A stretch of DNA of 64,000 nt from Paraburkholderia franconis (GTDB lineage: Bacteria > Pseudomonadota > Gammaproteobacteria > Burkholderiales > Burkholderiaceae), in assembly GCF_009362735.1 (NCBI RefSeq), contig NZ_WHNP01000006.1, forward strand, positions 1 through 64,000, read 5' to 3'. Under the pieces are notes generated by a model. That model worked only from the letters and a program-made list of their open reading frames with translations, was not told the origin of the DNA and searched no databases. Numbering within the stretch: position 1 is the stretch's first letter; each line of letters opens with the position of its first letter. Of this stretch, positions 7,512 to 15,720 are shown one piece after another. Both the position numbers and the translations under genes were made by a program.

Positions 7512-7796
7512 ATGCACTATCAGGCACCCCCACAGCAAGGGCTTCGGCTCCTCAAAGAGCAACTGTCCTTTACGAATACTCAGATGGCCCGGATGTTCGG
7601 CGTGGCCACAGGCCGGCAATTCCACAAGTACCTTTCGGACGAGGACAAGCGCGAGATGGGCTTTCATGTCCTGATGTACGGCATGGCCAACTGGCAGCTC
7701 ATGCATGGCCCCATCACCAGCGTCGAGCAACTTCATGCGCGAGGCCGCGAGATCGGCGCCGTCATCGAATTGGAGGATGGAGAGCAGCAGCTGTAA
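7512..7796 (+). CDS. Small HTH-like phage protein at head of conversion cassette
   Basis: This 94-residue protein starts MHYQAPPQQGLRLLKEQL and continues 'FTNTQMARMFGVATGRQFHKYLSD', a helix-turn-helix-like pattern seen in small XRE-type proteins of Burkholderia phages. It lies just after the cassette promoter, whose spacer contains a 17-bp dyad, so it may be the autoregulator. Its composition is clearly protein-like in this frame, unlike the overlapping frame that runs into the next gene. The start has GGAA about 9 nt upstream. Confidence 0.68.
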   Translation: MHYQAPPQQGLRLLKEQLSFTNTQMARMFGVATGRQFHKYLSDEDKREMGFHVLMYGMANWQLMHGPITSVEQLHARGREIGAVIELEDGEQQL

Positions 7797-8638
7797 TCGG
7801 CATCACTGCTTGCCTGGCAGCTTGCGGCGGCAACGATCAGTCGACCGCGCAGCCAGTAGCCAAGCCCGTCATTCCTTCGATCGTTATTCCCGCAGCGCCG
7901 GCATCGGCACCCGTCGAAGCATCAGCACCCGTCGCGGCGTCGGATCCGGCAACGTCAGCACCCGTTGCAGCCTCGACTCCGATGCCCGCAAGCGATCCGG
8001 GTCCTGCGTCAACTCCTATCGTCAATATCGATGTCTATGGTGATGATGCTTCGATGGGAATCGCGTCCTATGGCTTCGGCATGCCGACCATGATCAAGCC
8101 TGCTTCAGCGAGCCTACAAGACGCGCTGCGGAAGCAGTTCAACGATACGGGCATCACTGTCGCCAACCACGCGACAGGCGGCCGTGCTGCAAGCCTGCCG
8201 AATCTGCTTGACGGAATGGATGGCGGCGGTGCGGCGTTCGCGCAACGCCTAACGGCGACGCAATCGACAATTGTCATCATTAGCTATGGCCTGAACGAGC
8301 AATACGGCGGCGAATCAGTGTCCGACTTCAGCGGGTACCTTGCGCAGGCGATCCAGATTGTTCGCGACGCTGGTAGAAGACCCGTTATCGAAACCCCGTC
8401 TCCGACGTGCGACAGCGATCACCCGTTCACGGCGAACTACGCCGCTGCGATAAAAGCAGCCGGCGCGACTTACAACGTGCCGGTGATTGATAACTATGCC
8501 GCGATTTCTGCGCTGACTGATTGGCGTGCACACATGGATTCGACGTGCACACTGCCCGATGAATCTCTGCAGCAATTCAAGGCAACTCAAGAACTCGCTG
8601 TCATTGCGCCGCTCGTCAAAGCTGCGCTCGGAGAATGA
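7769..8638 (+). CDS. Lipoprotein with divergent SGNH hydrolase domain
   Basis: The C-terminal part resembles an SGNH hydrolase: 'VYGDDAS' (block I, normally GDS), 'NHATGG' (block II), 'YGLNEQ' (block III) and 'DST...LPDE' near the end. It follows a Pro/Ala/Ser linker and a lipobox L-A-A-C. The classical GDSL Ser is displaced, so activity is uncertain. The start is unclear: no ATG, GTG or TTG precedes the signal peptide nearby. ATT at 7769 gives a good 18-residue lipoprotein signal. The same frame is open back to an ATG at 7463 with an excellent AAAGGA site, but that stretch overlaps the HTH gene and looks non-coding. Its stop overlaps the barrel gene start (ATGA). Confidence 0.6.
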   Translation: MGGWRAAAVIGITACLAACGGNDQSTAQPVAKPVIPSIVIPAAPASAPVEASAPVAASDPATSAPVAASTPMPASDPGPASTPIVNIDVYGDDASMGIASYGFGMPTMIKPASASLQDALRKQFNDTGITVANHATGGRAASLPNLLDGMDGGGAAFAQRLTATQSTIVIISYGLNEQYGGESVSDFSGYLAQAIQIVRDAGRRPVIETPSPTCDSDHPFTANYAAAIKAAGATYNVPVIDNYAAISALTDWRAHMDSTCTLPDESLQQFKATQELAVIAPLVKAALGE

Positions 8639-9441
8639 TCATGCACACGCAAAATCGGGTGGTTCAATCTTCGCGCCTTCGCCGCAGTCGGCATCAACCG
8701 GTTGCAGAATCGAGAACGAATCGTGGTGCCGGTTCACGCTGGCGCGCGGCGGCTGTCACTATGTCACTCGGCTGTGCAGCGGCTTCGGCTCATGCCGATT
8801 ACATCAACGACTATGTGCAGGCCGAACTCGGCATTGGCGCTGCACATTACACAACAGAGGACGGTCGCTGGTACCAGCAAGGCATGCCTGGCGCCAACAA
8901 CCAGTTGACAAGTAAGCCGCCCGCCTTTTCGGCAGGCTTCACCGGACCTATCATCAGTCGCGGTAAATGGGGCATGGACTGGCATGCCGAGTATGTCAAC
9001 CTCGGTCGCGCCTCCGCCTCATGTGCGTGCACGCCTCGGGACGAGAACTATAATGCGAGCACCCACCAGTACACGGATAAATTCTCCGCGCCGCAGGCCT
9101 ACTTCACCGGATATGGTCGATCGCAAGGTGTCGCGCTGACCATCGAGCCGTATTACTGGATCGACGGCGTCCGTCTCGGTATCGAAGCCGGCGCATACGT
9201 CCACCGCGATAGTTGGTCCGAGGACATCGTCGGCTGGCAAGTGAGTCCGGCTGTCGCGCCTCAGAACCTGCATGTCGAGGACGCGTACTGGTCCGTCGCG
9301 CCGCTCGTCGGAGCATCGGTCGGCAATGGACGATTCACGCTGTCATATCGCCACTACTTCATGAGGGTGAACAGCAATCAGCGCGCGATTCCTCCGCTAT
9401 GGAACGATGCGGATGCTATCGAGCTGAAGGTCAAGTTCTGA
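8635..9441 (+). CDS. Exported outer-membrane beta-barrel protein
   Basis: This 268-residue protein has a basic N-terminus, a hydrophobic segment and a Sec cleavage site after A-S-A-H-A near residue 53. The mature part consists of alternating aromatic beta strands and ends in V-K-F, the terminal Phe typical of BamA-inserted barrels. It could be an LPS-modifying barrel or an OmpW-like pore; no catalytic motif is obvious. It is translationally coupled to the SGNH lipoprotein and followed by the acyltransferase, so it probably acts in the same surface-modification pathway. An ATG at 8641 is an alternative start. Confidence 0.65.
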   Translation: MIMHTQNRVVQSSRLRRSRHQPVAESRTNRGAGSRWRAAAVTMSLGCAAASAHADYINDYVQAELGIGAAHYTTEDGRWYQQGMPGANNQLTSKPPAFSAGFTGPIISRGKWGMDWHAEYVNLGRASASCACTPRDENYNASTHQYTDKFSAPQAYFTGYGRSQGVALTIEPYYWIDGVRLGIEAGAYVHRDSWSEDIVGWQVSPAVAPQNLHVEDAYWSVAPLVGASVGNGRFTLSYRHYFMRVNSNQRAIPPLWNDADAIELKVKF

Positions 9442-9503
9442 AGAGGTGCCGGTAAGGTCTGGTAATATTCGCGCGCGAGGCATTAATAACCTTCCGGCCC
9501 AAA

Positions 9504-10688
9504 ATGAACCCTTCCCATGGCGACGTTGCCGACCTTAAGCCATTGACGAGCCTGCGGTTCGTCGCGGCGATGATGATCGTCGTGCTGCACTCCAAGCTCT
9601 ACTTTTCATGGCCATGGTTGCAACATGCGCCCGGCTCGCTCGTGCAGGGCGTCAGCTTCTTTTTTGTCCTGTCTGGCTTCATCCTGAGCCACGTCTACAC
9701 ATCGAAGCCATTCCCAGGATACGGCCGCTTCATGTTCGCGCGCTTCGCGCGGTTGTGGCCGGTACACATATTTGCTCTGCTGATGCTAGTGACATTCGTG
9801 CGTCCAGACTCGATCACGTTCGACGGCCCGGGTATGTTCAGCAAGTGGTATCTGCTCGCGTCCAACCTGACGCTGACGCAGTCACTATTTCCATTCACGG
9901 CTTACACGTTCAGCTATAACAGCGCGTCATGGAGCATATCAGCCGAAGCGTTCTTCTATCTTGCCTTCCCCTTGCTGCTCATCAACATCAAGCGGACATG
10001 GCATTGGAAAATGGCCGGATCCGCACTCGTCGCTGTCGTCATAGCAGCGATCTACCATCGCTTTCCATCGAATGGCGATATGGACCAGATCACGATCGCC
10101 TCGGCACTTTACGCAAATCCGCTAGTGCGTGGCTTTGAGTTCTGCCTTGGAATGTCGACCTGGGTATTGTGGGATCGTTACATCAAGAGATCACAGCTTT
10201 CACTGGCGGCATGGACAGCCGCTGAAGGCGCAATACTGCTGATAATAACCGCGTGGCTGTCGATCAGCATATGGCCGGTTCGAAATGGAATCCCGCCATC
10301 TGCACTGCAAGTTATCTTCCATGAGAACGGATCTTCATGGGCGTTCGCGATCCTGATAGCAGTTGCCGCATCAGGCCGAGGATTGTTTGGGAAGGCGCTG
10401 TCAGCGAAACCGCTTGCATTTCTCGGACACGTGAGCTTCTCGATCTATATGTTGCATCAGATCTTGATGAAGATGTTCGTCACGTGGAACCAGGCTCAAA
10501 CCGTGTCGACAGTTGCATTCCTCGCTGCTCTAATTTTTATCGCTTCCGCCAGCTACCTCATGATCGAGAAGCCGGTGCAGCGCCTCCTGATGAAGAGACA
10601 CCGACCGGCAACCTCCCAAAGCATCATCCCTCAGGCGGGAGGAGCGAAAGTCCACACTCCCTCAGAGCTGGTCGCCGACCAGCCTTGA
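9504..10688 (+). CDS. OafA-type membrane O-acyltransferase (AT3 family)
   Basis: This 394-residue integral membrane protein has about ten hydrophobic segments and the acyltransferase-3 signatures: 'LTSLRFVAAMMIVVLHS' (about residues 14-30, with the catalytic His), 'FFVLSGF' (near 52), 'RFARLWP' (near 79) and 'SWSISAEAFFYLAFP' (near 145). AT3 proteins move acetyl or other acyl groups across the inner membrane onto polysaccharides such as O-antigen. Many carry a fused C-terminal SGNH domain; this one ends after the tenth segment, and an SGNH lipoprotein is encoded two genes upstream. It is likely the serotype-converting enzyme of the lysogen. Its 3' end overlaps a minus-strand tail gene. Confidence 0.88.
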   Translation: MNPSHGDVADLKPLTSLRFVAAMMIVVLHSKLYFSWPWLQHAPGSLVQGVSFFFVLSGFILSHVYTSKPFPGYGRFMFARFARLWPVHIFALLMLVTFVRPDSITFDGPGMFSKWYLLASNLTLTQSLFPFTAYTFSYNSASWSISAEAFFYLAFPLLLINIKRTWHWKMAGSALVAVVIAAIYHRFPSNGDMDQITIASALYANPLVRGFEFCLGMSTWVLWDRYIKRSQLSLAAWTAAEGAILLIITAWLSISIWPVRNGIPPSALQVIFHENGSSWAFAILIAVAASGRGLFGKALSAKPLAFLGHVSFSIYMLHQILMKMFVTWNQAQTVSTVAFLAALIFIASASYLMIEKPVQRLLMKRHRPATSQSIIPQAGGAKVHTPSELVADQP

Positions 10689-10843
10689 TCCGGGGCGGGC
10701 GAGATGCTTGTCACGTCGACTAAGCTTTCCACGAACTCGGGAGTGAACCGATTTTCTATCGGTATCTCATTCCCGTTTTCGTCGCTCATCGGTTTGATGA
10801 GCTCAAATACCTTGCCGCCTTCAATGCGTGCATAAGTCTTCAT
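10631..10843 (-). CDS. Small fibre-associated phage protein
   Basis: This 70-residue protein (MKTYARIEGGKVFELI...) is acidic and follows the glycine-rich fibre gene with no gap. Short proteins of this type beginning 'M-K-x-Y-A-x-I-x-x-G-K-V' lie next to fibre genes in many Burkholderia phages and may help fibre assembly. Its last 58 bp overlap the acyltransferase gene on the other strand, which marks the right edge of the inserted cassette. Confidence 0.65.
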   Translation of the reverse strand: MKTYARIEGGKVFELIKPMSDENGNEIPIENRFTPEFVESLVDVTSISPAPDQGWSATSSEGVWTFAPPA

Positions 10844-11779
10844 TTACGCATACTCCGTCATCACGACAACGCCTGAAAAGCCTGCTCCGCCTGCAGCGTT
10901 CCCGCCGGATTGATTAACGACAACCCCGCTTCCGGCGGTCCCATAGTTCACTGCTGCGATGCCGGTAGTGTTAATTCCTGGTCCTGTGGCCCCAAGACCG
11001 AAAGGAGTTCCACCTCCAGTCCCGGCAATCGCGGCGCTCGTCGACAGACCCAAAGAGGCTTGAACGGAAGTACCGCGAATAGAGATCAGATTCGCTCCGG
11101 TCGGAGCAGTCGAGAACGATCCGTTTCCGTTCGCAGCGGGGGGGGTTTGATTGTTCTGCGGTCCACCTCCAACGCCTCCAGGAGCTGTAAGCAGCGACCC
11201 GATCGATGAAGATCCGCCATTCCCGCCAGTGCCATTCGACACGCCTGCTCCGCCTGCGCCTACCGTGATGGTTTGCGAGGCACCGATTGTTGCGACTGGC
11301 CATATTGATTTTCCATATGAACCAGAGCCGCCGGGAGCACCCATGGAAACCGTCGATGCTCCAGCACCGCCTGCGCCACCTCCAGCCGCACCGCCGCCCT
11401 GCGCTTCACCAATAACGGTCGATGTATTCGACAACGGAACGAAAGTCGTTGCGCCCGTGGTCGCGAATGCGCTGCCATTCACGGAAACCTGCTGCTGACC
11501 GCTGACGATCGCATAAACGCTTGTGCGCAGCAGTCGTCCGGGACCGTACAGGTTCTTGATCGCATCACGCAATTGCGTGTACGTCGTCTTGCTGGGAGTC
11601 AGGCCCGCCGCAACGACAACATTGCGAATTTCTTCTTGGACCATGTTGAACCAGCTCGCGCGCTCGAGCGTAGCTGGTACACCTGTCGCAGGGTTTCCTT
11701 CGGTCCAATAGCCTTCGGTGCCGGCTGCCTCCGGAACGGGAAGCGATGTTGCCGCAGTTGCGTCGTCGATACGAAACAT
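10844..11779 (-). CDS. Glycine-rich tail fibre / adhesin
   Basis: This 311-residue protein has an N-terminal attachment segment ('GYWTEGNPATGVPATLERASWFNMVQEEI', typical of fibre proteins), then about 200 residues of Gly/Ala/Ser-rich loops with motifs such as G-G-G-A-G-G and N-G-T-G-G-N-G-G. Glycine-rich adhesins of T-even type build receptor-binding sandwiches this way. It follows the gp48-like baseplate gene, so it likely forms the receptor-binding tip. A second fibre with an esterase lies beyond the cassette. Confidence 0.78.
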   Translation of the reverse strand: MFRIDDATAATSLPVPEAAGTEGYWTEGNPATGVPATLERASWFNMVQEEIRNVVVAAGLTPSKTTYTQLRDAIKNLYGPGRLLRTSVYAIVSGQQQVSVNGSAFATTGATTFVPLSNTSTVIGEAQGGGAAGGGAGGAGASTVSMGAPGGSGSYGKSIWPVATIGASQTITVGAGGAGVSNGTGGNGGSSSIGSLLTAPGGVGGGPQNNQTPPAANGNGSFSTAPTGANLISIRGTSVQASLGLSTSAAIAGTGGGTPFGLGATGPGINTTGIAAVNYGTAGSGVVVNQSGGNAAGGAGFSGVVVMTEYA

Positions 11780-11787
11780 ATGCCCTC

Positions 11788-12384
11788 TTATGCGTATGCA
11801 AAGATTGGAATCGTGTGCGCAGGCATGATTGCCTTGATTTCACACTCAAGAACCGAGTTTCCCCATGACGCCAAGGGATCACCTGCGGCTGAGATACCGA
11901 CACGCGAGCGCACGACGGTGTTTAGCGGGGCCGTGATCTGCCACGCAAAGGCCCACGCGAGACCGCAGAGTGGTTGGCCTACCCTGCTTTGACCAACTCG
12001 TGCCGGGGCAAATTGGGCGACTGTGACCGTGTAGCCGAGGTTTGCAGCGAATGCCGTCAGGCTCGCGATCGTCGGACCGCCCACACCGACGAAGCGCGCA
12101 AGCACCTGCGCCTGCCTCTGTGCGATCGATGGGGCAGATCCGGCGCATGGGTCTGGAAGCCCGAGCGTCGACTCCCACTCGGGCAGCAGCTCGTACGTCG
12201 TTGCAGGGAATGCGTCCTTCAGCAGATAGTTCGCGCGCGCCGTCGCGCGCTCGTAGCTCGGTGCCAAACCGGATAGAACCTGCGTTTGCACCGCATCAGG
12301 ATCGCGCGGCCAGACTCGCCCGCGCGGCATCAGCCCTTGCAGCGCCTTCAGGAAGTCGGCCGCCGTGTAGTTCGGTGCGAGCAT
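11788..12384 (-). CDS. Mu gp48-like baseplate protein (YmfQ/DUF2313)
   Basis: This 198-residue protein has the DUF2313 pattern: 'LKALQGLMPRGRVWPRDPDA', 'LLPEWESTLGLPDPC' near residues 66-80, and 'QRQAQVLARF'. In Mu this protein links the baseplate to the tail fibres. It sits between baseplate J and the fibre gene, the expected order. Confidence 0.85.
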   Translation of the reverse strand: MLAPNYTAADFLKALQGLMPRGRVWPRDPDAVQTQVLSGLAPSYERATARANYLLKDAFPATTYELLPEWESTLGLPDPCAGSAPSIAQRQAQVLARFVGVGGPTIASLTAFAANLGYTVTVAQFAPARVGQSRVGQPLCGLAWAFAWQITAPLNTVVRSRVGISAAGDPLASWGNSVLECEIKAIMPAHTIPIFAYA

Positions 12385-12390
12385 GGAGCC

Positions 12391-13554
12391 TCAGACGTAA
12401 AGCACGCTCGCGAGGACGGGAAGCTGCCCGAACCCGCTGGTGATGTTCCCTGAATAGGTGGTGGTCGTCGTGCCGACGACGCCCTGAATCAACGTGATCA
12501 GGAAGCCGCTCGTCCCCGAGACAGATCGGATCGCCGCTGCTATGTCGTCCCGGTTGATCGTGCCCGCACGCGGATCGCCGTTGCGGAACAGCACATCGGC
12601 AATGGCTGCGGAAATCGCGTTGCGTGTCGCTGTCGTTGCTGATGTCAACCCAGATAGCGTGATCGTCAAGTTGTTGGCGATCGGAGCGCACGAATAAACG
12701 AGCGCCGTTACCGGCTGCTTCGCGACAATTGAATCCGCAACGACGAGTTGATCGCCGGCCGCGACTGTTCCGCGCGGTATCCCGCCCGGTCCTTTATCGT
12801 TTTGCGAGACGCCGTCGGTGCCCTGCGGAAACCCGCCATGCGCCACTTCCGCGTTGTACCACATCGTGTAGACGACAACCGTACCAGCACCGAATCCGTT
12901 CGCCGCGCACCACGCGCGCGTGACGCCCGCGACAGCCAGCGCCCACTCAACATAGTCCTCGACGTCGCCGCCCTGTGGAGTGCTCTGGTAGGCGTCGAGC
13001 ATGCGGCTGCGCAGATCATCGTCTATTTCGATGTCCGCACCAGAGGCCACGGTCCCGGTGATCGCGCCGCCTTGCTGGATTCCGTCGACAGCGACGCTCA
13101 GCGATACGGCCGTCCCAGCATCCGCATTGCCCGCCGAGCCCGCCACATCGGCGACGATGGTCACCGACACATTGCCAGTCCCGTCCACCGTCCCCGTCGT
13201 CGACGTCGTGTAAGTCACGCCATCACCACGCGCGACTGCTGTGCCCGCGCTGAGCACCTTCCCCGTCGTACCCGGAAATTGTGCGGTCAGCTGAGACTGC
13301 GTCGCCGCCTTCCGATAGACGTCTTTCAGCGCAGACCAGCCTTCGAGATATTCGTCTTCGGCAGTGAACGGCACGGCCATGCGCGCGATCCAGTCGAGAT
13401 AGCCAAACTGGAGGTTGGTCAGTCCGGCGAGAACCTTGCCGATGATCTTGAGAACGGCAAACCGCAACAGCGCGTCGGCACCCTGAAGTGCCGACGAAAT
13501 GTCTGCCGCCACCTCAGAGATCAAGGTGGTGAGCGTCTTTCTTTGGAATGGCAT
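12391..13554 (-). CDS. Baseplate J-like protein (Mu gp47)
   Basis: This 387-residue protein has the Baseplate_J layout: a helical N-terminus, 'YLEGWSALKDVYRKAA' near 78-93, a repeated beta domain ('GTAVARGDGVTYTTS'), and 'DDLRSRMLDAYQSTPQGGDVEDYVEWAL' near 180-207. It forms the wedge of the contractile baseplate. Six bases separate it from the gp48-like gene. Confidence 0.92.
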   Translation of the reverse strand: MPFQRKTLTTLISEVAADISSALQGADALLRFAVLKIIGKVLAGLTNLQFGYLDWIARMAVPFTAEDEYLEGWSALKDVYRKAATQSQLTAQFPGTTGKVLSAGTAVARGDGVTYTTSTTGTVDGTGNVSVTIVADVAGSAGNADAGTAVSLSVAVDGIQQGGAITGTVASGADIEIDDDLRSRMLDAYQSTPQGGDVEDYVEWALAVAGVTRAWCAANGFGAGTVVVYTMWYNAEVAHGGFPQGTDGVSQNDKGPGGIPRGTVAAGDQLVVADSIVAKQPVTALVYSCAPIANNLTITLSGLTSATTATRNAISAAIADVLFRNGDPRAGTINRDDIAAAIRSVSGTSGFLITLIQGVVGTTTTTYSGNITSGFGQLPVLASVLYV

Positions 13555-13555
13555 G

Positions 13556-14002
13556 TCAGGAGAGCTGTTGCCAGGCCCACGCGTAGGTCATAGAGATCTG
13601 CGTGCCCGTCGGTTGATAGAGCGTGATCTGCGCGCCGAGAAACGTGTCGCGCACCCACTGCGTCTGCACATCGATACTCGCGACCACGCCGTCATCAATG
13701 AGCCATTGAAGCGCCTCGTTGATGTAGTCGCGCGCGTTGTTCAGCACTTCCTGCGTCTGCTTCGATCTGTCGAGCAACCAGAGACGCGAGCCAATCGGCT
13801 TGTCTTCGCCGATGTCGCCCCACCATCCGCGCGGATCGCCCGTCCCATCCGGGATCGTGTCGTCCGGATTCGCGGCGCGATCGGTGAAGATGCTGACGAG
13901 CACGGCCGCCTGCAGATCGTTGCCAGTCACCAGCGCCGGCGCGATGAATTGCCAGTCTCCGCGGCTGTTGTCGACGTCCCAGATGACAGAGATGTCTGAC
14001 AT
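13556..14002 (-). CDS. Mu gp46-like baseplate protein
   Basis: This 148-residue protein contains 'DDTIPDGTGDPRGWWGD' and 'GSRLWLLDRSKQTQEVLNNARDYINEALQWLIDDG', diagnostic of the GP46 family. It is a small baseplate wedge component with the T4 gp25/P2 W-type role. It lies between gp45 and gp47 homologues as in Mu. Confidence 0.9.
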   Translation of the reverse strand: MSDISVIWDVDNSRGDWQFIAPALVTGNDLQAAVLVSIFTDRAANPDDTIPDGTGDPRGWWGDIGEDKPIGSRLWLLDRSKQTQEVLNNARDYINEALQWLIDDGVVASIDVQTQWVRDTFLGAQITLYQPTGTQISMTYAWAWQQLS

Positions 14003-14005
14003 GCG

Positions 14006-14569
14006 TTACTCCTGTTGCGTCGGCGGCTGCGAGTTGATCGTGCTGCTGCCCGTCTGCACGTTATTGATCGGGTGCGTATGCGAATTCGCGACCTGGCGCA
14101 TTCCGGCCACCGTCCGAGTGTTCGTCTGGTAGTTGTCGAGGATGTCGCCCTTGCACTTCAGCAGCGGTGTATCCGCGATCACCTCCGGCGCATTCGTGAA
14201 CGTGATCGGGTTTCCACCGCCATTCACGATGATTCCGGAAGCCGTCAGATAGACCGACTGCCCCCGGCTATCGTGGATCGCGACCTCCCCGGATGCGAGC
14301 CCTGTCATTCGGTATTTCGCGTTCGATGTCGCGATCACGAATCCGTCGTTTCGATCGCCGTTTTTGAACGCGACAAGCGCCTGCGTACCGGCTGGCGGAT
14401 TCGACGTGAATCCGAATTCGGCGTAGCGCGGCACATCGGGGATCAACTCGAGCGCGTTCAGCCGGACCTGCAACGTCTGCACGCTCTTCGTGTCGTCGAC
14501 GAGCGCAATCGCGCCGCGCGCCATCAACAGCAGTATCCGGCGCGCCAGCCTGTTCAAATCGCTCAGCAC
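14006..14569 (-). CDS. Baseplate spike protein (Mu gp45-like)
   Basis: This 187-residue protein has an OB-fold N-terminus, a beta-helical middle and the tip motif 'SHTHP' near residue 165, where His-x-His binds an iron ion in the membrane-piercing spikes of Mu and P2. The Gln/Pro/Thr-rich tail follows. Its start abuts the gp44-like hub gene. Confidence 0.87.
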   Translation of the reverse strand: MLSDLNRLARRILLLMARGAIALVDDTKSVQTLQVRLNALELIPDVPRYAEFGFTSNPPAGTQALVAFKNGDRNDGFVIATSNAKYRMTGLASGEVAIHDSRGQSVYLTASGIIVNGGGNPITFTNAPEVIADTPLLKCKGDILDNYQTNTRTVAGMRQVANSHTHPINNVQTGSSTINSQPPTQQE

Positions 14570-15720
14570 TATTGCTCCGCAGGTGTTTGCGTCGATTCGT
14601 CCATCGGCAGGACATCGAGCGCGATCGGCTCAGGCAGGAAACCTTGACGCGGCCCGAACACGAGCTCGGCGTGCGTGCCGGCCTCGCTGAGGATGAACGT
14701 CACTTCGGCGAGAAGCAGGACCGTGTTCGCCGGGATGCCGGCAGCGTCGGCCGAAACCGGATAATTGACATTCACGAACCACGGCGAGCCGCTCGCATCG
14801 CGCCAGTTGTCCACCAACGCGCGCACACGCCGAGACCGCCCATAAGCACGCGAGGCCATCCAGTTCACGCGCTTCGTGACGAAATCGCGATCCGTCGCGC
14901 TCTGCTCCGATACGAAATATGTCGGCCTAAACCGAAGCGCGTTCGCCGTCGTCGAGTTGTTCACCACTGTGATGACGGGCAGGTTCGGAATGCTCTCGTC
15001 ATCCGCACCCGCACTGTATGCGCTGAGAACGGCGTTGTATGTGCTGAATGTCCCGAGCGTGCTTTTTGTGCAGACGATCGCTTCGGCGTTGTTACCGACG
15101 GCGACACCCGACGCACCGAGTTCCGTCCCGGCCTGCGAGATCGTCAACTCGCCTTCTTCGCTCTCGAAGACGAGCATCCCGCAGTAGCGCGCATAGCGCT
15201 CGATGACTTCCCACGCCGTTTCGGTGATACTGATGATCTGTCGAGGCAACGGAGGGAGCGCGTCGAGCGCCTTCTGCGTTCCGTTCGACGGCACGAACAC
15301 ATCGATCGAATACTGGCTCGCGATGCTTTTGCACAGATCGAGCAAGCCGACGTTTGCGTTGACGCGGTCAATACGGCACGAGCAGTCGACAAGATCGGCC
15401 ACCTTCCCGCGACCGGAGATCGTGATGTCGTGCGAGCGCGGCGTCAGAATCGTCTCGATCGTCTCGACGAATCCCGATAGGACGACGCTGTCGCCAATCG
15501 AGATCGTGACCGGCGCGCCCTCCTTCGAAACCAGCTTCAGCGTGTTCGCATCAGCAGAGCACGTCAGGATGAACGACGACGTCGCGACCTCGATCGAGCG
15601 CGTGATCCGCACCGACTTCCACCCGGTAAGCACGAGACCGTCCTGCGTCAGCAGCACGCGCACTTCGTCGGCGCCGGGCTTCGCACCTACGGCGTCGACA
15701 ATGCGATCTGCATTCGGCAT
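14569..15720 (-). CDS. Baseplate hub protein (Mu gp44-like)
   Basis: This 383-residue protein resembles Mu gp44 and P2 gpD/T4 gp27: an N-terminal 'EVATSSFILTC' barrel strand, 'IGDSVVLSGFVETIETILTPRSHDITISGRGKVADLVDCS' near residues 74-113, and a 'AWEVIERYARYCGMLVFES' segment near 168. It forms the trimeric hub that holds the spike. It shares one base with each neighbour. Confidence 0.88.
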   Translation of the reverse strand: MPNADRIVDAVGAKPGADEVRVLLTQDGLVLTGWKSVRITRSIEVATSSFILTCSADANTLKLVSKEGAPVTISIGDSVVLSGFVETIETILTPRSHDITISGRGKVADLVDCSCRIDRVNANVGLLDLCKSIASQYSIDVFVPSNGTQKALDALPPLPRQIISITETAWEVIERYARYCGMLVFESEEGELTISQAGTELGASGVAVGNNAEAIVCTKSTLGTFSTYNAVLSAYSAGADDESIPNLPVITVVNNSTTANALRFRPTYFVSEQSATDRDFVTKRVNWMASRAYGRSRRVRALVDNWRDASGSPWFVNVNYPVSADAAGIPANTVLLLAEVTFILSEAGTHAELVFGPRQGFLPEPIALDVLPMDESTQTPAEQ

